Positions 17,599-26,357 of a stretch of 43,188 nucleotides of DNA are shown here, one piece after another. Origin of the DNA: Actinomycetota bacterium (lineage in GTDB: Bacteria; Actinomycetota; Acidimicrobiia; Acidimicrobiales; CADCSY01). A model generated the notes under the pieces. That model searched no databases and was not told the DNA's origin. It was given only the letters and a program-made list of their open reading frames with translations. Made by a program: the position numbers and the translations under genes. Every line of letters begins with the position of its first letter. Within the stretch, counting starts at the first letter, position 1. The stretch spans positions 1-43,188 of the forward strand of contig JADDQY010000132.1 of NCBI GenBank assembly GCA_016781135.1. The letters are read 5' to 3'.

Positions 17599-18774
17599 AT
17601 GTCCGAGATGCGTCCGCCTGCCACCCGGCCGTCACCCGACGACCTGACGCAGCTGCTCCGCGGCGTGATCGACCCGGAGTTGGGCAGCGACATCGTCGAG
17701 CTCGGGATGGCCCGAGGCGTCACCATCGACGACGACGGTGCCGTCGAGGTCACCGTGGCCCTCACCACCGCCGGTTGCCCTCTGCGATCGCAGATCCAAA
17801 AGGACGTCAAGGCGCGGATCTCCGGGGTGCCCGGCGTCAACTCGGTGAAGATCAGCTTCACCGAGATGACCCAGGAGCAGAAGGCGGCGGCGATGGCGAA
17901 GGCCCGATGGCAGGCGCGCGAGCGCGCGCCCGAGACCGAGATCCCTCCCGCGACGAGGGTCGTCACCATCGCCTCGGGCAAAGGTGGGGTGGGCAAGTCG
18001 TCGGTGACCGTCAACCTGGCCGTGGCCCTCGCCGCCCAGGGGTTCACGGTGGGCGTGATGGACGCCGACATCGGTGGGTTCTCGGTGCCCCGCATGCTCG
18101 GGCTCGGTGGCCGGCTCGCCGGGGTCGAGGGCGAAAAGAAGATCATCCCCCACGAGAAGCGGGTGGGGGCGGGTCTGTTGAAAGTCGTGTCGATGCGCTT
18201 CCTGGTCGACGAGGAGGAGTCGGCGGTGATGTGGCGAGGCTTCATGCTCAACCGCGCCGTCCAGCACTTCGTCGAGGATGTGCGGTGGGGGGCGATGGAC
18301 TACTTGCTCATCGACATGCCTCCCGGCACCGGCGACATCCAGATGGGTCTGGCCCGCATGCTGCCCCGAGCCGAGATGCTCATTGTGACCACCCCGGCGG
18401 TGGGGGCGCAGAAGGTCGCGGCCCGGGCCGCCGACATGGCCCGAAAGACCTACCTGCGCATCGCCGGGGTCATCGAGAACATGTCGAGCTTCACCTGCGG
18501 CCACGGCCAGTCGTACCCGCTCTTCGGCTCCGGGGGCGGACAGGCTCTGGCCGACGACATCGGCAGCCCACTGCTCGGCCAGGTCCCGATCGAGGCGTCG
18601 GTGAGCACCGGCGGCGACAGCGGTGTCCCAGTGGCACTCGGCGACGGCCCCGCCGCTGCAGCCTTCCGAGCGATCGCCGCGCGCATCGTCAACGAGGCCA
18701 TCCCTCCCCTCGACATGGCCGGGTGCTCCGCCCGTCTGCTCGACAGCATCGAAGCCGCCCTCGGCCCCGCCTAG
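17599..18774 (+). CDS. Mrp/ApbC-family iron-sulfur cluster carrier ATPase
   Basis: About 391 aa. An N-terminal MIP18/DUF59-like domain (residues 13-95, GVIDPELGSDIVELGMARG) is followed by a P-loop NTPase with the deviant Walker A GKGGVGKSS (127-135), MDADIGGFSVP and the switch region LLIDMPPGTGD. The usual C-terminal CxxC is represented by SSFTCGHGQSYPLFG, with only one Cys, as in several actinobacterial homologues. The ATG at 17,599 follows TTACA directly, so the message may have little or no leader. Divergent from the SufR-like gene. Confidence 0.9.
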   Translation: MSEMRPPATRPSPDDLTQLLRGVIDPELGSDIVELGMARGVTIDDDGAVEVTVALTTAGCPLRSQIQKDVKARISGVPGVNSVKISFTEMTQEQKAAAMAKARWQARERAPETEIPPATRVVTIASGKGGVGKSSVTVNLAVALAAQGFTVGVMDADIGGFSVPRMLGLGGRLAGVEGEKKIIPHEKRVGAGLLKVVSMRFLVDEEESAVMWRGFMLNRAVQHFVEDVRWGAMDYLLIDMPPGTGDIQMGLARMLPRAEMLIVTTPAVGAQKVAARAADMARKTYLRIAGVIENMSSFTCGHGQSYPLFGSGGGQALADDIGSPLLGQVPIEASVSTGGDSGVPVALGDGPAAAAFRAIAARIVNEAIPPLDMAGCSARLLDSIEAALGPA

Positions 18775-18854
18775 ACGCCTCGCCAACTGGTCCTCGTCTC
18801 CCTCCGCCGCCGGAGGTGGCAGCGCGAGACCGAGAACAGCAAGAACGGGAGGCC

Positions 18855-21707
18855 TCAGTCGGCCAGCCGCAGGGCGACGGCGGGACGGACATGGGAGGCC
18901 TGCTGGGCGGGGACGGCGGTAGCCAGGATCGACACGACGAAGGTGGCCACCACCAGCACCGCGAGCTGACCCCACGGCAGCGCGAAGGCGAGGTCGTCCC
19001 CGAAGGTGTCGTTGGCCACGATCTGGAACGCAGTGGCCACCGCCAGGGCCGAGCCGATGGCGATGCCTTCGGCGGCCACGAACGCCGACTCCAGCATGAA
19101 GGCGCGCCGAACGGCGCCGGCCTCGTAGCCGAGCGCCCGCAGGACCCCCACCTGGCGTCGCCGCTCGCGCACTGCCCGGACCATCACCACACCGAGGCCG
19201 GCGATGCCCACCACGAGCCCGAGGGCGAGGTAGCCCTGCATCAAGCGGAAGAACTGGGTCTGGGAGGAGAGGTTGGCGGCGACGATGGTGCGGAACGACT
19301 CGGCGTCCGCCCCGTTCGCCAGATAGGTGGCGTCGAGGCGCTCGGCCAACACCGCCGGGTCGACGCCGTCTTCGGTTGCCACCAGGAGGCGGTTGGCCAC
19401 GGCCCTCGGGCCGTAGAGGTCGCGCAGTGACGCCAGCGAGACGTAGGCGGCGTCATTGGCGAAGGAACTCTCTGAGATGGCCGCCACCGTGAGCTGACGG
19501 ACCCGCCCGGAGACCGGGTCACGCAGGGTGATGGACTGTCCGGGCACCAAGGCGGCTTCGGGGGGCCCGCCTCCGCCCTGCAGGAAGAAGTCGCTGACGA
19601 TGACCAGGCGGGGGTCGGCCAGCACAGCGCGGTAGGCGCTGTCGGCGTCGGGGAAGCGGCCGAGATCGTTGAGGGCGGTGGGGCCCTCGTCGACGAACAC
19701 CTCGTCGATGCCGGTCACGAACCAGCTCTCGAACTCGCCGTTGGTCATCGGGGTGGCGAACTCGGCGCCTGCGTCGGCCAAGGTGGCCACCGCGGCCACG
19801 CCGCTGGTCGTGCCCACCTCTTGGGCGGGGACCGGGTTGGCGCTGTTGGAAGAGATCTGGAGATCGAAGCCGCCGGCGACATCGGCGGTGAAGCGCTCGA
19901 TCTGGCTTGAGAAGAGGTTGCTGAGCACGGTGATGAACACCAACGTGAACACCACCAGCGAGTACATGGCGAGGATCATCCCGGTGCGGAACCGGCGGGC
20001 GAGCGGGTAGGCCAGGCCGAGGCGCACCGCCATCGACCGCCCGCCACCGAGGCGGCGGAGGAGGGCACCGATGGCCTCCTGGTTCTGCGACACCAGGGCG
20101 ACGGCGCTGGCGGTGAGGAGGATCCCCTGGACCACGAAGACGGGGATCTCGGCACCGTCGAAGGCACCCGGCAGGAGCCCGAAGGCGCTGACCGCCCACG
20201 CCAGCGAGGCGATGGAGGCACCGGACACCAACAGCCGGCGGTTGGCGACCCGAGCGAGCAACGGCCCCAGTCCGCTGACGACCAGTACCGGTCCGGTCAG
20301 GGTGGCGTAGGGCTCCTCACCCGGGATCCCGGTGGCGCACAGCAGAGCGCCGGCGGTGACCACGACCGCTCCGCCCACGAGCGAGCGGGCCCGCGGTCGC
20401 TGTGGGGGTTCGGGGAGGTCGCGAATGGCGCGGATCACGTTGATCCGGGCGATCCACAGCGAGGTCAGCGTCACCGTCACCACCGAGATCGTGAAGCCGA
20501 TGGCAAAGCCGTTCTGCACGCTGGGGGCGTCGACCGCGAAGGTGAGGTCGAAGGCTTCGTCGCCGGAGAAGATGTCGGTGGCCACCCCGGCGATCACCCG
20601 CCCCAGCCCTATCCCGGCCATTGCGCCCAGCCCGGCCGCGACCAGCGCGTAGCACCATCCTTCGAGGGCGAACGATCCGACCAGCCCCGAGCGGCGCAGG
20701 CCCACCGCCCGCAGCATGCCCATCTCCGGCTTCCGCTCCTGGGCCAGCATGACGAAGATGTTGACCAGCAGCAGCACCCCGGCCAGGACGCTGAAGAACC
20801 CGATCGAGGTGAACAGCTCGGTGAACTCCGCCCCCACCGCCTCGGCCTGATCGAGCAGGTCCTGCTTCACGGAGGCGAGCCCGGCGGGGACCTGCCCCAG
20901 CGCGGCGGTGATCTCCTCGCCGACCGCCTCGGTGCCCGTCGCTGCGTCGAAGACCCCACCTCGGTTGGAGATGGCCACCGATGCCGACGGCGGAACGGTG
21001 TCGCCCGAGCCCTCGACGACGAGCTGCTGGAGCGTGCCCGGGGCCACGAAGACGTTGAGGGAGTTGCTGCCGGGGCGCTCGCTCACTCCCGCCACCCCTC
21101 GCTGGGCGAGGATGCGGTCGACCACCAGCTCTCGCTGGGCTCCGTAGGCATAGACGGTGAGAGGATCGCCGGGAGCGACGCCGAGCTCGGTGGCAAGGTC
21201 CTCGCCCACCGCCGCCCGCCCCGAGCGGGGAGTGTCGCCGTCGATACCGGTGATGGACGGGTCGCCACCGAAGCTGCGGGCGCCGCCGAAGTCGACCTCG
21301 ACCACCGTCGCCGCCGGCTCCGCCCGTCGGGGCTGCCCGTCGGGCCCGGGGACGGCGACGGCAGCGGTGGCGGTGGTCAGGGGAAGGACGCCGTCGATCG
21401 CCTCGCTCCTCCGGTCGAGGTCGGCCAGCCGGGCGGTCAGCGCGTCCTGCTCCTCGGCGGAGGAGGTGCGCACCAGCTCGTCGATCGGACCGAGCTTGGT
21501 CACCGCGTCCTGGCGCAGGGAGGCCGCGAGGGTGTCGCCGACCACGAACGAGCCGGTGATGATGGCGGTGCCGAGCAACGAGCCGAGCACAACGAGGCTG
21601 CTCTCCCGGGGCCGTCGAGCGATGCTGCGCAGGGCGAGGCGGCGCAGCACTGGGCGTCGCGCCACCACGAACACAAAGGGCAGCGAGGCAACGGCGACGA
21701 CGAGCAC
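18855..21707 (-). CDS. MacB/FtsX-type ABC transporter permease
   Basis: A 950-aa membrane protein with the layout of large LolE/MacB-type permeases: an N-terminal membrane segment, a large extracytoplasmic domain (about residues 60-270), a first FtsX block (SIGFFSVLAGVLLLVNIFVMLAQERKPEMGMLRAVG), a central group of membrane helices, a second extracytoplasmic domain and a second FtsX block near the C-terminus (VVGIAGLGVVMVRAVRERRRQVGVLRALGYEAGAVRR). Such systems export lipoproteins, peptides or lipids, or act by mechanotransmission rather than transport. GTG start, 6 bp after the stop of the ATPase gene, so the two form an operon. Cargo unknown. Confidence 0.9.
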   Translation of the reverse strand: MLVVAVASLPFVFVVARRPVLRRLALRSIARRPRESSLVVLGSLLGTAIITGSFVVGDTLAASLRQDAVTKLGPIDELVRTSSAEEQDALTARLADLDRRSEAIDGVLPLTTATAAVAVPGPDGQPRRAEPAATVVEVDFGGARSFGGDPSITGIDGDTPRSGRAAVGEDLATELGVAPGDPLTVYAYGAQRELVVDRILAQRGVAGVSERPGSNSLNVFVAPGTLQQLVVEGSGDTVPPSASVAISNRGGVFDAATGTEAVGEEITAALGQVPAGLASVKQDLLDQAEAVGAEFTELFTSIGFFSVLAGVLLLVNIFVMLAQERKPEMGMLRAVGLRRSGLVGSFALEGWCYALVAAGLGAMAGIGLGRVIAGVATDIFSGDEAFDLTFAVDAPSVQNGFAIGFTISVVTVTLTSLWIARINVIRAIRDLPEPPQRPRARSLVGGAVVVTAGALLCATGIPGEEPYATLTGPVLVVSGLGPLLARVANRRLLVSGASIASLAWAVSAFGLLPGAFDGAEIPVFVVQGILLTASAVALVSQNQEAIGALLRRLGGGRSMAVRLGLAYPLARRFRTGMILAMYSLVVFTLVFITVLSNLFSSQIERFTADVAGGFDLQISSNSANPVPAQEVGTTSGVAAVATLADAGAEFATPMTNGEFESWFVTGIDEVFVDEGPTALNDLGRFPDADSAYRAVLADPRLVIVSDFFLQGGGGPPEAALVPGQSITLRDPVSGRVRQLTVAAISESSFANDAAYVSLASLRDLYGPRAVANRLLVATEDGVDPAVLAERLDATYLANGADAESFRTIVAANLSSQTQFFRLMQGYLALGLVVGIAGLGVVMVRAVRERRRQVGVLRALGYEAGAVRRAFMLESAFVAAEGIAIGSALAVATAFQIVANDTFGDDLAFALPWGQLAVLVVATFVVSILATAVPAQQASHVRPAVALRLAD

Positions 21708-21713
21708 CGTGTC

Positions 21714-22436
21714 TCAGTCCTGGCGGTCGTCGCTGACGATCCGGCCGTCGCGCACCTCGATGCGACGAGCGGCGGAGGCGCCGATGGCAGGGTCGTGGGT
21801 GACCAGGATGAGGGTGAGCCCGTCGCGGTGCAGGTCACGCAGCAGCTCCATCACCGTGGCCGCGGTCTCGGTGTCGAGGTTGCCGGTCGGCTCGTCGGCC
21901 CACACGATCTGGGGCTCGCCGGCGATGGCGCGGGCCACGGTCACCCGCTGCTGCTCGCCCCCGGAGAGCTCGGGCGGGCGATGTCGCAGCCGGTGGCCGA
22001 GCCCGAGACGCTCGAGTGACTCCTGTGCCCGTTGACGCGCCCGCTTCGCACTCACCCCGGCGAGGAGCAGGGGCAGCTCCACGTTCTCGACGGCGCTGAA
22101 GACGGGGATCAGGTTGAACGCCTGGAAGATGAAGCCCATCGAGGCAGCCCGGTGCCGGGTGCGCCGGCCGTCGCTCAGAGTGTGGATGTCGTGCCCGTCG
22201 ACGACCACCGAACCCTCGTCGATGTCGTCGAGGCCCGACAGGCAGTTGAGCAGGGTGGTCTTGCCCGACCCCGACGGCCCCATCACCGCGAGGAACTCGC
22301 CGGCGGCCACATCGAGGTCGACGTCGCGCAAGGCGTCGACGGATGCGGCAGCAGTGCGGTAGGTCTTGCGCACGCCGTGGGCGACGAGGATGGGCGCTGG
22401 CAACGAGCTCGGCGGGGAGTGTAAAGTCGTCGTCAT
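21714..22436 (-). CDS. ABC transporter ATP-binding protein (MacB/LolD type)
   Basis: A 240-aa ATPase partner of the downstream permease. Motifs: Walker A MGPSGSGKTTLLN, Q-loop FIFQAFNLIP, signature LSGGEQQRVTVARA, Walker B IVWADEPTGNLD, and the switch His in LVTHDP. The most likely ATG (22,436) lies within a CATG shared with the ATG of the divergent small gene at 22,435. No ribosome site precedes it, so the message may be leaderless or use an inner TTG. Directly coupled to the permease. Confidence 0.9.
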   Translation of the reverse strand: MTTTLHSPPSSLPAPILVAHGVRKTYRTAAASVDALRDVDLDVAAGEFLAVMGPSGSGKTTLLNCLSGLDDIDEGSVVVDGHDIHTLSDGRRTRHRAASMGFIFQAFNLIPVFSAVENVELPLLLAGVSAKRARQRAQESLERLGLGHRLRHRPPELSGGEQQRVTVARAIAGEPQIVWADEPTGNLDTETAATVMELLRDLHRDGLTLILVTHDPAIGASAARRIEVRDGRIVSDDRQD

Positions 22437-22596
22437 GGGTGTCGGAAGCTTTGAACCTAGTTGGAACTCCCCGTCCCGCACGAAGCAGGTGGGCAAGCGT
22501 GTCGTCGCTCCTTCGGCACGCAAGCACTACTACAAGGACTGGGACGACGAGCTCGAGACCGAGAAGGCTTCGGACGAGCTCGAAGAGCGCTCCTAG
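22435..22596 (+). CDS. Small charged protein of unknown function
   Basis: A 53-aa protein: a basic middle (SRTKQVGKRVVAPSARKHYYK) and an acidic tail (DWDDELETEKASDELEERS). No family was recognised. Support for being real: coding-like codon use, a single clear stop followed 12 bp later by a very strong hairpin terminator, and no competing gene on the other strand beyond the shared start. GGGGAG lies about 15 bases upstream of the ATG, somewhat far. The ATG overlaps the divergent ABC ATPase ATG in one CATG. Confidence 0.6.
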   Translation: MGVGSFEPSWNSPSRTKQVGKRVVAPSARKHYYKDWDDELETEKASDELEERS

Positions 22597-22608
22597 CGCT
22601 CCCCGCTT

Positions 22609-22652
22609 GCCACGAAACAGATCGCCGCTCCTGCGGCGATCTGTCTCGTGGC
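22609..22652. terminator. Strong bidirectional terminator
   Basis: Nineteen-base arms (22,609-22,627 and 22,634-22,652) pair with a single A-C mismatch around a 6-nt loop CTCCTG. It lies between the convergent small gene and the fxsA-like gene, whose stop starts 2 bp beyond. Confidence 0.85.
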
Positions 22653-22653
22653 G

Positions 22654-23040
22654 TTAGAACCCGAGTCCCCCCCGGCGGACCACCCGTTGCTGCAGGCGGC
22701 GTGCCAAAGTCGCTCGCACCATGGCCCGGAGCGGCGGCACGAGCAGGCTCAGCCCCAGCAGGTCGGTGAGGAAGCCCGGGGCGAGCATGAGTGCCCCTCC
22801 GAACAGGATGAGGAACCCGTCGACCAGCTCGCGTGCGGGCACCTGGCCGCGTTGCAGTTGCGTTCTGACCCGGCGTAGGATCCCGACCCCCTCCCGCTTC
22901 ATCAGCCAGCCGCCCACGATGCCCATGAGGATCAGGACGGCGATGGTTTTGAGGGCGCCGATGAGCTCGCCAACCTGGATGATGAGGTAGAGCTCGACCA
23001 GGGGCACCACCAGGAACAGGAGCGCCAACACCGCTGCCAC
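22654..23040 (-). CDS. FxsA-family membrane protein
   Basis: A 128-aa protein of the FxsA family, small inner-membrane proteins of unclear function, named for suppression of phage exclusion in E. coli. Typical features: LFLVVPLVELYLIIQVG at the N-terminus, the GIVGGWLMKREGVGILRRVRTQLQRGQVPA loop, and GFLILFGGALMLAPGFLTDLLGLSLLVPPLR. GTG start at 23,040. Single gene, facing the terminator at its 3' end. Confidence 0.85.
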   Translation of the reverse strand: MAAVLALLFLVVPLVELYLIIQVGELIGALKTIAVLILMGIVGGWLMKREGVGILRRVRTQLQRGQVPARELVDGFLILFGGALMLAPGFLTDLLGLSLLVPPLRAMVRATLARRLQQRVVRRGGLGF

Positions 23041-23115
23041 CGGCCCAGGGTAACGCCGTGCCGCAGCCCCCAGCCGCCTCCGGGCACCGTACCGCTCCCA
23101 CTACCCTGGCTGGCC

Positions 23116-24024
23116 GTGTCCTCCCAGCGGGCCGGCCCGGCCCGGCGTCCTCCGACGGACTGGCAGGGGCGCCTCCTCCCCCGCTCGGTGCTCGGGATCA
23201 GCGCTCTGATCCTCGCCGCCGCCCTCGGCGCCGCCTTCAGCGGCGCCATCCTCTACGCCTACTACGCCTACCGGCTGGACCGCGGCCTGGAGTACGCCGC
23301 CACCTTCGACGAGCGCCTCGACACCGCGGTGAGAACCATCGAGGCCGAGCAGGAGCAGGCCCGGGCGGCGGTACGGGCCGAGCTCGAACCGCTCCAACGC
23401 CTGGGCGCCACCGGCGAGACCCTGGAGCAGCTGATCGACAAGGTGGCTACCGCCACCTACTTCGTCAGCACCCTCGACGAAGCCGGAGCACCGTCGGTGG
23501 GGAGTGGGTTCGTGGTGTTCTCCGACGCCGAGCAGAGCTTCTTGCTCGCCTCCTACACCACGGTGGCAGCAGCCACCCGCTCTCCCGGCCCGGAGGTGCG
23601 GCTGCGAAAGGGTGACGAGGAGCTGGTGGCCGAGGTGGTCAGCTGGGAGGAGGGCCGTGACCTGGCTCTGTTGTCGATTCCCCGGGGTGGGATCGAGCGG
23701 GTGCCGTGGGCCGAGCGCACGACCACCGGCGAACGCGTCTTCTCGGTGTCGGGGCTGGGTGGGGCCGGGGGCTCGGCCAGCCAGGGCCTGGTCGGCGACG
23801 TGAGCGCGGTGGGCATCCAGCACGACACGCCGGTGGGCGTGCAGTTCCAGGGAGCACCGTTGGTCAACGCCAGTGGCGAGGTCGTCGGCGTCACCTCCCG
23901 CACCTACGGGCCGCTCGGCTTCGCCCCCGACGACGTCTTCTTCGCTCCCGCCGTCGCCGACGCCTGCATCGAGTTGCTGGTGTGTCCCGACGACCGCGGG
24001 GCGCAAGGCGTCAACGCCGGCTGA
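23116..24024 (+). CDS. Membrane-anchored trypsin-fold protein lacking catalytic residues
   Basis: About 302 aa. One membrane segment (residues 24-50), a coiled-coil-like helix (60-110, RTIEAEQEQARAAVRAELEPLQ), then an S1C/DegP-like domain. Where active proteases have T-N-x-H-V this has ASYTTV (Thr148 at the His position). Asp182 is kept in EGRDLALLSI. Where the G-N-S-G-G-P-L serine box is expected it reads QFQGAPLVN, with Gln245 at the Ser position. So the fold is recognisable but the triad is gone: a predicted pseudoprotease. GTG start. It converges with the PBP gene 14 bp away. It may bind peptides or partners in the envelope; no direct evidence. Confidence 0.75.
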   Translation: MSSQRAGPARRPPTDWQGRLLPRSVLGISALILAAALGAAFSGAILYAYYAYRLDRGLEYAATFDERLDTAVRTIEAEQEQARAAVRAELEPLQRLGATGETLEQLIDKVATATYFVSTLDEAGAPSVGSGFVVFSDAEQSFLLASYTTVAAATRSPGPEVRLRKGDEELVAEVVSWEEGRDLALLSIPRGGIERVPWAERTTTGERVFSVSGLGGAGGSASQGLVGDVSAVGIQHDTPVGVQFQGAPLVNASGEVVGVTSRTYGPLGFAPDDVFFAPAVADACIELLVCPDDRGAQGVNAG

Positions 24025-24038
24025 GGCGGCTCGACCGG

Positions 24039-26273
24039 TCAGCGGCCGGAGCGCTCGGTCGTCGAGGTCGAGCGTCGCCGGTCCTGCCGGCGCTCGTCCC
24101 TGCGCCGGGAGCTCTCGTCGTCCTCGTCGTCCTCGTCGTCCTCGTCGTCGTCCTCGCCCCGTCGCAGCAGGGAGTCGAAGGGGGACCGGGGCCTGCTGGG
24201 GGGCTCGGGAGGGGCGATCGTGGTCGTGGTCGGCGGGGGAGGCTCGACCACGGGGGGCGCCAGCTCCTCGACGTAGACGCCGGTCTCGGTCGACGCCCGG
24301 GCGTCGAGCTGACGGATGTCGAAGCCGCCGCGGGCCCGGCGGCGGAAGATGTCGGCCAGGTCGGTGATGGGCGCCGGCTCGGTGAACTCGGTGACGGGCA
24401 CGTCGGCCAGCGCCCCCCGCATGAACGTCTCCCACGTCGAGGCCGGGAGGCTGCCGCCGGTGACCCCGCCCCGCACGCCCTTGATGTTGCGCAGCGGGCG
24501 GGGGGCGTCGGAGTAACCCAACCACACCGAGGTCGACAGCGTAGGGGTGTAGCCGACGAACCAGGCGTTGCCGTTGTCCTGGGCGGTGCCGGTCTTGCCT
24601 GCCGCGGGACGGTCGAGGGCGTTGTCGCCGGCGGTGCCTCCCGGCTCCAGCACCTCTTGGAGGATCTCGTTGACGTTGTCGGCGGTGATCTCCTCGAGCA
24701 CCCGGGTCCGCTGGGGTTCGGCGTTGTCCTCGAGCACCGTGCCCGCGCCGTCGAGCACCCGCACCACCGGGGTTGGCTCGGCCCGCTCCCCCCGGGCGGC
24801 GAACACCCCGAACGCCGACGCCATGTCGAGGGGCGAGACGTCGAGAGCTCCGAGGGCGATGGCGAGCCCGTGGCGGGCGGGGTCGAAGTCCGAGGTGCTG
24901 ATGCCCATGCGCTTGGCCAGCTCCATGGTCTGGCGGACGCCGACCTCGTTGATGAGCTTGACGTAGACGCTGTTGATCGACTTCGCGGTGGCGACGCGCA
25001 GGTCGACCTCGCCATAGGACGTGCCGCCGTAGTTCTCGGCGGTGTAGTTCCCGACGCGCACGGAACTCGGTCCGGAGTACTGGCGGTTGGGCAGGATCCC
25101 CTGTTGCAGGGCCTCGGCGAGCACGAAGGGCTTGAACGCCGAGCCGGGCTGGCGTCCGGTACCGCCGCCCAGCGGTCCGAGGGCGAGGTTGACCCGGGAG
25201 GCGTTGAAGTCGCGCCCACCGACCACGGCCTTGACGAAGCCGGTGAACGGCTCCACCGCCACCAGCGCCATCTCCAGTGGCGGTTCGGTGTCCGAGAGGG
25301 TCTCGTCAACCGAACGTTCGGCCTCGGTCTGCATCCGGGGGTCGAGCGTGGTGTAGATGCGCAAGCCCTGCTGATAGACGGCATCCTCCCCGTAGCGGTG
25401 GGTGAGGTAGCGCTGGAGGTAGTCGACGAAGTAGGGGTAGGGGGTCTCGGCGTGCTCCCGGGGGTGCACGAGGGTGGCGCCGGTAGGCGGCGGCTCCCCT
25501 CCGGGCCCGGCCACCCACACCCGTTGGGCGACGGCTTCGGCGTGCTCCTCCTCGGTGATCATCCTCTCTTCGAGCATGGCGTCGAGGACGACCAGGCGCC
25601 GCTCCTCGGCGAGGGCGGGGTTGCCTCGAGGCTCGTAGCGGCTCGGCGCCGGGATGAGCCCGGCCAGCAGGGCCGCCTCGGAGAGGGTCAGGTCGGCGAC
25701 CGGCTTGTGGAAGTAGGTCTCCGCCGCCGCTCCCACCCCGTAGGCGCCCTCGCCGAGGTAGATCCGCTCGAGGTAGCGGAATAGGATCTCGTCCTTGTCG
25801 ACTTGGCGGTCGAGCTGGCTGGCCATGATGGCCTCGCGCACCTTGCGCGACAGCGTGCGCTCACTACCCACGTAGGCGTTCTTGACGTACTGCTGGGTGA
25901 TGGTGGAGCCGCCCTGCACCACCCCCTGGTTGCGGACGTCGGCGGACAGGGCACGCAGGGTGCCGAAGACGTCGACGCCGCTGTGGGAGTAGAACCGGCG
26001 GTCTTCGCCGGCCACCACCGCCTGCTTCAGCACCTTGGGGATTTCGCCCGGCGCCACCGGCTTGGTGGTCTCGAACTGCCGGAAGACGCCGATCTCGTTC
26101 CCGTTGATGTCGTAGATGCGGCTGATGCGGGCCTCGACGCCGGGTCGAGCCTCGGGGAGGCTGGCCGGCAGCGGGAGGAACAGCAAGGCGGCGAACACCA
26201 CCAGCCCCCCGACCAGCGGGACGACGATGGCGGTGACGACGCCGAGCACCAGCCACCGCCCGACGGAGCGCAC
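24039..26273 (-). CDS. Class A penicillin-binding protein (PonA2-like)
   Basis: A bifunctional peptidoglycan synthase of 744 aa. One N-terminal membrane anchor (8-35); a GT51 glycosyltransferase with catalytic Glu90 in GEDRRFYSHSGVD and GGSTITQQYVKNAY; and a transpeptidase with SAFKPF (catalytic Ser), SIN, and KTGTAQD. The C-terminus is a Pro/Thr linker followed by about 45 residues of acidic repeats (DDDEDDEDDEDDE) and then Arg/Ser-rich sequence, an unusual tail. GTG 26,273 is chosen because it gives VRSVGRW directly before the anchor. In Mycobacterium tuberculosis ponA2 neighbours whiB4 and two ArsA-like genes; the same set occurs here with selAB inserted. Confidence 0.92.
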   Translation of the reverse strand: MRSVGRWLVLGVVTAIVVPLVGGLVVFAALLFLPLPASLPEARPGVEARISRIYDINGNEIGVFRQFETTKPVAPGEIPKVLKQAVVAGEDRRFYSHSGVDVFGTLRALSADVRNQGVVQGGSTITQQYVKNAYVGSERTLSRKVREAIMASQLDRQVDKDEILFRYLERIYLGEGAYGVGAAAETYFHKPVADLTLSEAALLAGLIPAPSRYEPRGNPALAEERRLVVLDAMLEERMITEEEHAEAVAQRVWVAGPGGEPPPTGATLVHPREHAETPYPYFVDYLQRYLTHRYGEDAVYQQGLRIYTTLDPRMQTEAERSVDETLSDTEPPLEMALVAVEPFTGFVKAVVGGRDFNASRVNLALGPLGGGTGRQPGSAFKPFVLAEALQQGILPNRQYSGPSSVRVGNYTAENYGGTSYGEVDLRVATAKSINSVYVKLINEVGVRQTMELAKRMGISTSDFDPARHGLAIALGALDVSPLDMASAFGVFAARGERAEPTPVVRVLDGAGTVLEDNAEPQRTRVLEEITADNVNEILQEVLEPGGTAGDNALDRPAAGKTGTAQDNGNAWFVGYTPTLSTSVWLGYSDAPRPLRNIKGVRGGVTGGSLPASTWETFMRGALADVPVTEFTEPAPITDLADIFRRRARGGFDIRQLDARASTETGVYVEELAPPVVEPPPPTTTTIAPPEPPSRPRSPFDSLLRRGEDDDEDDEDDEDDESSRRRDERRQDRRRSTSTTERSGR

Positions 26274-26357
26274 GGCGCAAGTGTACGGAGCGGCGTCCCG
26301 GCCCCTTCGGCGACTGGCGCCCCGTGGATCGCCGGCGATGCCAGGTAAGAATGCATC

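Noticed and set aside
17576..17600. Sigma-70-like promoter TTTACA / TACAAT before mrp
   Set aside because: The spacing between the boxes is only 13 bp and the second box overlaps the start codon.
24100..24165. Short triplet repeats (GTC/CTC) as a CRISPR or regulatory repeat
   Set aside because: They lie within the PBP reading frame and encode its Asp/Glu-rich tail; there are no spacers.
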